IMG/VR virus record: IMGVR_UViG_3300025137_000120
Span: 1-35,499 of that record
Source of the DNA: a virus
Reading direction: 5' to 3' (one strand)
DNA length: 35,499 nt
Position numbers and translations under genes: made by a program. The notes under the pieces were generated by a model. The model made no database searches. It saw nothing but the letters and a program-made list of their open reading frames with translations, and was not told where the DNA came from. Positions 30,285 to 35,499 of this stretch are shown piece by piece (positions within the stretch are counted from its first letter, which is position 1; every line of letters begins with the position of its first letter).

Positions 30285-31895
30285 TTACCAGTTTATAAAT
30301 TTAGTGTCGTCCTCGAACCACACGTTTCCATCTTTGTCTTTAGTATATTTATGCTCTTCAGATTTCTCACCTAAAAACCCTACTGGAAGCATATCATCTT
30401 GTATTGCTGCTAATCTTTCTCTATATAACATATCTTTCATGTCGATATCGGTTAAAGATCTAAATATATCAGTAGTGGTAAACCACGCAAACAATACTAA
30501 GTTCATCATTAAGTCATCATGATTTGGTGCTACAGCCTGAAATGAATTGCCTTTACTTACAAAAGTACTCATTTCAATAATTGTATTAGCATCTACTATC
30601 TCTAGTTTTTTCTGTTCAATTAAATCTTTTATTGTAGAACATCCTATACGTTTTACTCTTCTAGTCATCGTAGCACCAATTGCATTAGCTTTTACGGATG
30701 ATTCAACAAATATGTTTTCATATTCTAAATCATAATATAAACCATTACAAACCACAGCACCTTGGTCGTTACTTTCTACAATTACATATGCATCATTATA
30801 ACTTTTAGCATACTTATAAATGATATCTGGAAATAACATAGGAGATAAATTGTTATCTCTAAACGTTGCTACTTGCTTAAAAGGATTACAGGTTACATCA
30901 ATAACAGTAAACGTACTATAATCTTGTCCTCTTCCTTTTGCAACATCAACTGTCATTATATATTCGTGATCTTCTATCGCTTGTTCATATATCCAAACAT
31001 TCTCTTTAAAGAATTCAGGAGATTGGCTTTTTTGGGCTAACAGATAATTAGCATCGATTAATGTATTACCACGTCCGTGGAATGTATTACCAAACTCTTG
31101 TTCAAATTGTAGTTCAGAAGTATTAGCAATAGTTTCCTTTTGCCATTTTTTATTTCTTCCTGGTACATCCCACCAATCTATACGGAATGGCTTATAATCA
31201 TTTGTACCCTGCGAAGCACCTTCCCATAGTTTATGATATACATTACCTATCCCATTTGCTGTAGAACAAATTATAATTTGGGTATCTTTACCTGCCGAGA
31301 CCACTGGATAAGTTGATGTGTAAAATTGGGCATCATTATCAATAAAAGCAAACTCATCTAAGAACAATAAGTTAATAGATAAACCCCTTATAGAACTTCC
31401 GGACGTTGCCGCTGCTAAGATCTTGGAATTGTTACTGAATGTTATTGATCCTTTATTTAATTCCTTAGTTCCTGGTTGTAAAAAGAAAGGTAAGTTTTCT
31501 AGAGCTAATGTTATACGAGCTAGCATTTCTCTAGCTACTGCACCTTTGTTTGCGAGTATAGCTATGGTTTTTTCTGGGTGAAATACCGCATACCATAAGA
31601 TATAAACCACACTAGATATACTTTTACCACTCTGTCTACATGCTAACACTATACTAAATCTATTACTATTGAAGTGTTTAAACATCTTTTTTTGATATGG
31701 ATATAGGTTAAATGGTACTAATCCTTCATCTAAAGATATAATCTTAACATATTTTTTAGCAAAGTATACAGGATCTTTCATACATTTCATGTACTCCCGT
31801 ATTTCTTCTTTGCTAAATTCTGTCTCTACACCGTCCCGTTTTACATTGGGATTACCTAGATAACCGAATTCGTTGTTCTTAATCCTCTGCATCAA
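30285..31895 (-). CDS. gp17: Terminase large subunit (gp17)
   Basis: 536 residues (T4: 610). Walker A CRQSGKS (86-92), Walker B LLFLDEFAF (176-184) and C-motif CSTANG give the packaging ATPase. Nuclease residues are in VDVAKGRGQDY (Asp317), VIVESNDQG (Glu374) and PNHDD (Asp460/461). It cuts concatemers and pumps DNA through gp20. It overlaps gp16 by 17 bases. Confidence 0.98.
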   Translation of the reverse strand: MMQRIKNNEFGYLGNPNVKRDGVETEFSKEEIREYMKCMKDPVYFAKKYVKIISLDEGLVPFNLYPYQKKMFKHFNSNRFSIVLACRQSGKSISSVVYILWYAVFHPEKTIAILANKGAVAREMLARITLALENLPFFLQPGTKELNKGSITFSNNSKILAAATSGSSIRGLSINLLFLDEFAFIDNDAQFYTSTYPVVSAGKDTQIIICSTANGIGNVYHKLWEGASQGTNDYKPFRIDWWDVPGRNKKWQKETIANTSELQFEQEFGNTFHGRGNTLIDANYLLAQKSQSPEFFKENVWIYEQAIEDHEYIMTVDVAKGRGQDYSTFTVIDVTCNPFKQVATFRDNNLSPMLFPDIIYKYAKSYNDAYVIVESNDQGAVVCNGLYYDLEYENIFVESSVKANAIGATMTRRVKRIGCSTIKDLIEQKKLEIVDANTIIEMSTFVSKGNSFQAVAPNHDDLMMNLVLFAWFTTTDIFRSLTDIDMKDMLYRERLAAIQDDMLPVGFLGEKSEEHKYTKDKDGNVWFEDDTKFINW

Positions 31896-32286
31896 TAAAA
31901 TCTTTATCTAATATCATCTTCTGTAGATCAGCTGTACTTCCTACGAACAAATTATTATTTGTTACTAATCTTTTCTTCTCTTCTGCTTCTTCATCCTTAG
32001 ATAGTTTCTTTTTATCTGCTTGCAAAGCCATAAGTTTCTCTGTTGTATCAGCAACATCTTTTATAGCTCTGGATAATACTTCGAATGCGCGTGGGTGCTC
32101 GCTCTCGCGGGCGAGCTCGGCGAGCGTATCTAAACTCCCCATTCCGGTGTTTATTAGATCTTTATAGGTCCGTCTAGAAAACTCGTAGTCATCTTTTATA
32201 TCTTTCTTGTCTTTTCGTTCTTGTGCACCAGCACTAACAGGAAGATTTTTTTCTAACGACTTTTGTAACTTCTCTTTCTTTTCCAT
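31879..32286 (-). CDS. gp16: Terminase small subunit (gp16)
   Basis: 135 residues. KDDYEFSRRTYKDLINTG, then LARESEHPRAFEVLSRAIKDVADTTEKLMALQ and TNNNLFVGSTADLQKM match gp16, a ring that senses DNA and stimulates gp17. Part of its coding DNA (32087-32126) is about 80 percent G+C by my count, with inverted GCTCGC/GCGAGC blocks, while the rest is AT-rich. T4 has a pac-like signal in gene 16, but equivalence is not shown here. Confidence 0.92.
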   Translation of the reverse strand: MEKKEKLQKSLEKNLPVSAGAQERKDKKDIKDDYEFSRRTYKDLINTGMGSLDTLAELARESEHPRAFEVLSRAIKDVADTTEKLMALQADKKKLSKDEEAEEKKRLVTNNNLFVGSTADLQKMILDKDFIDAED

Positions 32287-32298
32287 AATATATTCATC

Positions 32299-33570
32299 CT
32301 ATGAGGTAGTGTTTATTTGTCCGCCCATTGCACTATGATTAGAGCAGTAGTAATATAGCGTTGGTGTACTTGCTGTAACTACTATTTGTATTGATGTTGA
32401 TGTAGGATTAGTAACACCTGTTGTGTATGCTGCTCCACCATTATGTGTTCCATTTGCTACCTGAGAAAATTTAAATGGATGAGCCGCAGGATAATTAATT
32501 ATATATGTATTACCAGCAACAAATGTTAACGTTGGTTGCTGTTGATCAAATATGAAATATTTATTTCCAGAGAATACTACATCTGGGTATGATGTTAAAG
32601 TGTTAACGTTTTGGGTAACACTTACAAACACAGGAGGATTATTAGAATTAATACCATCAATAGTTAATCCAGATGGTAATCCATATCCTGATACTGCCAT
32701 ACCAACCCCTAGATTAGCTACGTTGTTAACATAAACTTCATCTTGAGTTGCGCTAATTACTATTTGTTTTGTTATATTTATAGCTTGAACTCCTGCTGTA
32801 TATGTAAATGTATTACCAGCAGAAGTTGGGTTTGATGTTGTCTCTCGTGTAGTTGTAACTGTAAATGAACTTGGGCTATCATTTGATCCAACAGTAAAAT
32901 TAAGTCCTTGATAAAATTCTGCAGGGGTTTGTCTTTCGAAGTCTAGGTTGATTGTACGTATAATACCTTGATCTACAGTTGGTCCATAAAATTTCATTTT
33001 CATAACAAAATCTAATTGGTAAGTTAAAACTCTTCTTTCTGTGAAATCACCTTCGTAATCATCTTGAATACTTACCCCTGTTAATACAACAGGAACGTCT
33101 TGTTTGTGTGTAAAGTTATCTACTGGGGTAATTGATACACTATACTCTGGTTGAAAATAAGGAAGTATCTGTTCAACTATTTGTAAACCATCATCTTGGT
33201 TTTTAGCTAAAATATATAAAGACATTCCTATATTATAAGACGTGTAGTGTGAAATAGTTTTCTTTTTAGAAACATCACTCGCGTGATCTTCTACAATTTT
33301 ATTTCTCTTCTGTTGTTTTATATTGGTATCTAATTCTAATGAAGTCATTTCAAATGCCATTCGTGGCAATTTGATTGATAAAGGAGAATCAAAGTCTTGG
33401 TCAATTCTTGCAAGAAATTTTTGTTTTGGTCCATATGATAATGGAACTTTTATTTGATTTAATACAGCACCGCTAGCACCTTTTCGAATTACTTTTATAT
33501 CATTAAACAGTGTTCCGAATACAGCTACCGATTTTCGCATTGTGGCATGATAGAAATGAGAACCAAACAT
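32299..33570 (-). CDS. gp15: Tail terminator/sheath stabiliser (gp15) with C-terminal cupredoxin-like extension
   Basis: 423 residues; T4 gp15 has 272. Residues 1-215 match gp15, including QIVEQILPYFQP, which is identical in T4, and KFYGPTVDQGIIRT. From 225 on is extra. Residues 345-420 look like a cupredoxin: PTLTFVAGNTYIINYPAAHPF (His364) then YYYCSNHSAMGG (Cys409, His412, Met415). The His, Cys-x2-His-x2-Met set is that of a type-1 copper site. Gp15 seals the tail tube top and joins it to the neck. I infer that the extra domain protrudes from the tail-neck junction; copper binding is not proven. Confidence 0.85.
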   Translation of the reverse strand: MFGSHFYHATMRKSVAVFGTLFNDIKVIRKGASGAVLNQIKVPLSYGPKQKFLARIDQDFDSPLSIKLPRMAFEMTSLELDTNIKQQKRNKIVEDHASDVSKKKTISHYTSYNIGMSLYILAKNQDDGLQIVEQILPYFQPEYSVSITPVDNFTHKQDVPVVLTGVSIQDDYEGDFTERRVLTYQLDFVMKMKFYGPTVDQGIIRTINLDFERQTPAEFYQGLNFTVGSNDSPSSFTVTTTRETTSNPTSAGNTFTYTAGVQAINITKQIVISATQDEVYVNNVANLGVGMAVSGYGLPSGLTIDGINSNNPPVFVSVTQNVNTLTSYPDVVFSGNKYFIFDQQQPTLTFVAGNTYIINYPAAHPFKFSQVANGTHNGGAAYTTGVTNPTSTSIQIVVTASTPTLYYYCSNHSAMGGQINTTS

Positions 33571-34499
33571 TAGTACGTATCCGACGGATCACCGAATGGG
33601 TTTGATTCCGTAAAGTCCATGAAACTATCTGCTTCAAACTCTAAGGCCACATTCTCCGCCGCTCCATCTGTTGTAAATGTATTAGTATTATCTGAAACAT
33701 CATATATTTTAGTAATAAGACCAGTATAACTATTTGCCGCACCTGTAAGTGCTGCACTTCCTGAAACAATAAAGTCTTTTGCTTCTCCAGCTGATCCTGT
33801 AACTCCTATATTAGATATTCCATATGTACCAGCTGTATTTGATGTTTTAGTTCTTTGTTGAACTTCACCAGTAACAGTTATACCTGTAGAAACTAATTGT
33901 GAAACAGTTTCACCAACTTCAAAATGATTACCACCTGAAACCGTAACATCTACAAATACCTGATATGCTGCCGATCCAGTTGTAGAATCTATACCTTCTA
34001 TTCCAGTATCAAAGTCTTCATCCGAATATTCGAATAGTGAACATTGCATTCTATATACTGGTACATTAGATAATTGAAAAAATGGTGATTCACTTTCAAC
34101 GTGATTGATTTCAAAGAATGAATTTGTCATAGGAAGGAAAATAACATCTCCTTCGTTTGGTCTTGGTTCAGTTACATCAGCTGAGAATTTACCAACTAAT
34201 CTTTCCCAAACTCTTTTTGAAATAACAAACGTTGCTTCATCTCTTATTTCTAATCCAAACTTAGACATAAGGTCACCAGCACCTTCGAATCCGTCTATGT
34301 TTTCTATATATGCTTCCATTAAATATGCATCGTCAAATTTAGATGCAGGATCTTCACCAAGTATACTATCTCTATTTACAAGGGTACGTGGGACATAATA
34401 TATGTCTTGTCCGTATATTTGTAAACTCTCAACAACTAAATCTTCGTAGAGGCTTTGCTCTGATTTAACTGCCTGAGAAAAGAAAACGTTCCTAGGCAT
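33570..34499 (-). CDS. gp14: Neck protein (gp14) with inserted beta domain
   Basis: 309 residues; T4 gp14 has 256. The first 160 residues match gp14 (MPRNVFFSQAVKSEQSLYEDLVVES, YYVPRTLVNRDSILGED, FEINHVESESPFFQ). Residues about 165-285 are a Gly/Thr/Ser-rich beta segment (VSGGNHFEVGETVSQ and GTYGISNIGVTGSAG) not expected in the T4 protein. The final FMDFTESNPFGDPS resembles the T4 C-terminus. It works with gp13 at the head-to-tail joint. TAATG couples it to gp15. Confidence 0.9.
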   Translation of the reverse strand: MPRNVFFSQAVKSEQSLYEDLVVESLQIYGQDIYYVPRTLVNRDSILGEDPASKFDDAYLMEAYIENIDGFEGAGDLMSKFGLEIRDEATFVISKRVWERLVGKFSADVTEPRPNEGDVIFLPMTNSFFEINHVESESPFFQLSNVPVYRMQCSLFEYSDEDFDTGIEGIDSTTGSAAYQVFVDVTVSGGNHFEVGETVSQLVSTGITVTGEVQQRTKTSNTAGTYGISNIGVTGSAGEAKDFIVSGSAALTGAANSYTGLITKIYDVSDNTNTFTTDGAAENVALEFEADSFMDFTESNPFGDPSDTY

Positions 34500-34502
34500 A
34501 GT

Positions 34503-35480
34503 TTATCCTACGTAAAAGTCGACTGGTTGTTCCCAATTTAATCGGGCTTCTTCTTCCAATCTTGTAATTTCTTCATTTGCATCATCAAAAAGTTGTCTTC
34601 CGTTAAACGTAACTCCACCAGGCATTTGCATACCTTCGAACTTTAGTAGGTTTGTTCCCCATTGTCTTTTAATTAATGATGTAGCATATTTCTTTAAAAA
34701 GTAATCGTTATAAACATCAGTGTATGTATCTGGATCTAAAATCCGGAAGCACTCTACTACAATATAATCATCTACCTGTACTTCTTGTGACCAATTCATG
34801 AATATATCTAATTGATTTTTATGCATATCAAAGTTAATAGTTTTTTCGTCACTATCTATAATGTTATCAAGCATATCTAAGTATTGCATACTCATAACAT
34901 ACTCAGCTAAACTACCCATAAATCCTAAACTATATAAATCATTCATATGAATCTGATATCTTATATCGAACATATCACTAGTAGAAACTGAATCACGAAT
35001 AGGTATTACTCTTACGACATTTTGTACTAAATCAGGAATAGGAATAAATCTATTTTCTATATTTCCTTTTACTATTCCATTAGATGATGAAATAACACCA
35101 GTTGCACCTGATGTTCCACCTGTTACTGTTTCACTAGCTTGGAAAGGTACGTTAGGATTGCCTAATGTATTATATCTTAGTGTGGATGTAGTTGGTACTT
35201 TTTTTACAGTAGCAATTGCTCCTGATGTACCACCAGTCATTATTTCGCCTTCTATAAATGTTCCTGTGGTTACTGCTTGAAATACTAATTCACTATTAGT
35301 TATTTGATGCTTTAAGAATACTTTTTCGATTCCATCCATATGATAGTTTTGATAGAATTGTAGAGCTTCGTCTATTCTATCATCGATTTGATCCTCGTCG
35401 ACATTTATTTCGATCACCGGTGCTCCCAATGATCTTAAACAGAAATCAATTAATGTTGTTTTACTATTTGGTTTAGCCAT
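34503..35480 (-). CDS. gp13: Neck protein (gp13) with inserted tandem TGGTSGA repeats
   Basis: 325 residues (T4: 309). FCLRSLGAPVIEINVDEDQIDDRIDEALQ is trimmed to the known gp13 opening, and the C-terminal part, LIKRQWGTNLLKFEGMQMPGG, also matches. Between residues about 75 and 132 are two repeats of F-x2-(G/S)-E-x-(M/V)-TGGTSGA, a small beta insertion. A late promoter lies directly upstream: only five bases lie between TATAAATA and the ATG at 35480, so its mRNA should be near-leaderless. Confidence 0.92.
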   Translation of the reverse strand: MAKPNSKTTLIDFCLRSLGAPVIEINVDEDQIDDRIDEALQFYQNYHMDGIEKVFLKHQITNSELVFQAVTTGTFIEGEIMTGGTSGAIATVKKVPTTSTLRYNTLGNPNVPFQASETVTGGTSGATGVISSSNGIVKGNIENRFIPIPDLVQNVVRVIPIRDSVSTSDMFDIRYQIHMNDLYSLGFMGSLAEYVMSMQYLDMLDNIIDSDEKTINFDMHKNQLDIFMNWSQEVQVDDYIVVECFRILDPDTYTDVYNDYFLKKYATSLIKRQWGTNLLKFEGMQMPGGVTFNGRQLFDDANEEITRLEEEARLNWEQPVDFYVG

Positions 35481-35485
35481 ATTAC

Positions 35486-35493
35486 TATTTATA
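35486..35493 (-). promoter_or_regulatory. T4-type late promoter (TATAAATA) for gp13
   Basis: Exact TATAAATA at the window edge, five bases upstream of the gp13 start codon. Confidence 0.7.
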
Positions 35494-35499
35494 CTCTTT

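Noticed and set aside
1-35499. CRISPR array, insertion sequence or integrase
   Set aside because: No regularly spaced repeats, transposase motifs or tyrosine/serine recombinase motifs were seen on either strand.

Overview
The window is a contiguous, AT-rich stretch of a T4-like myovirus genome, almost certainly a marine one. Every gene I can support lies on the minus strand, so it reads from high to low coordinates. Gene content and order follow the T4 core: gp13-14-15-16-17-18-19-20-67-21-22-23, then uvsY-uvsW, gp55-47-46, gp45-44-62-regA, and gp43. Marine T4-like traits are an Hsp20, a GroES, a CobS-like AAA+ ATPase, a SleB-type hydrolase, a RegA/gp62 pair of the cyanophage kind, and neck proteins with added beta domains. 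There are no photosynthesis genes here, so the host cannot be named.

Layout in transcription order. 35480-21503: virion assembly block (neck gp13/14/15, terminase gp16/gp17, a RimK-like ligase fused to a protease-like domain, sheath gp18, tube gp19, portal gp20, core gp67/gp22, protease gp21, capsid gp23), closed by a UUCG terminator. 21387-20784: a small membrane protein and a tail-tube-fold protein. 20744-17508: uvsY, a glycosyltransferase-like gene, uvsW and an Sm-like protein. 17360-13706: gp55 late sigma, gp47/gp46 nuclease, a small unknown and tRNA-Arg(UCU). 13565-8955: an HExxH/VWA protein, its AAA+ partner, a DUF3310-like protein, a membrane protein and a SleB-type hydrolase. 8889-5625: clamp, clamp loader and RegA with small partners. 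5546-4900: Hsp20 and a small membrane protein. 4804-1: DNA polymerase, a mini-UDG-like protein, a second Sm-like protein, a MazG-like protein, an AEP-primase-like protein, tRNA-Ala(UGC) and a partial GroES.

Two promoter classes are visible. Early-type promoters have (G)TTTACA/T, 17 bp, TATAAT, often after a run of G, and precede replication, regulatory and AAA/VWA genes. Late promoters carry TATAAATA and precede virion genes; they should be read by RNA polymerase with gp55 and the gp45 clamp, both encoded here.

The most interesting points are: (1) a coordinated AAA+ / HExxH-VWA pair whose two promoters share a 22-bp identical core and a 20-bp palindromic operator-like element; (2) a gp15 homologue with a C-terminal cupredoxin-like domain holding a possible copper-ligand set; (3) a RimK/RimB-like fusion inside the packaging-tail operon; (4) one strong early-type promoter pointing the wrong way, antisense to an Sm-like gene; (5) promoters placed so close to the gp43, uvsY and gp13 start codons that their mRNAs should be leaderless; and (6) short GC-rich palindromic patches inside otherwise AT-rich genes. 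No CRISPR array, insertion sequence or integrase was seen. No gene-free stretch longer than about 300 bases is present.
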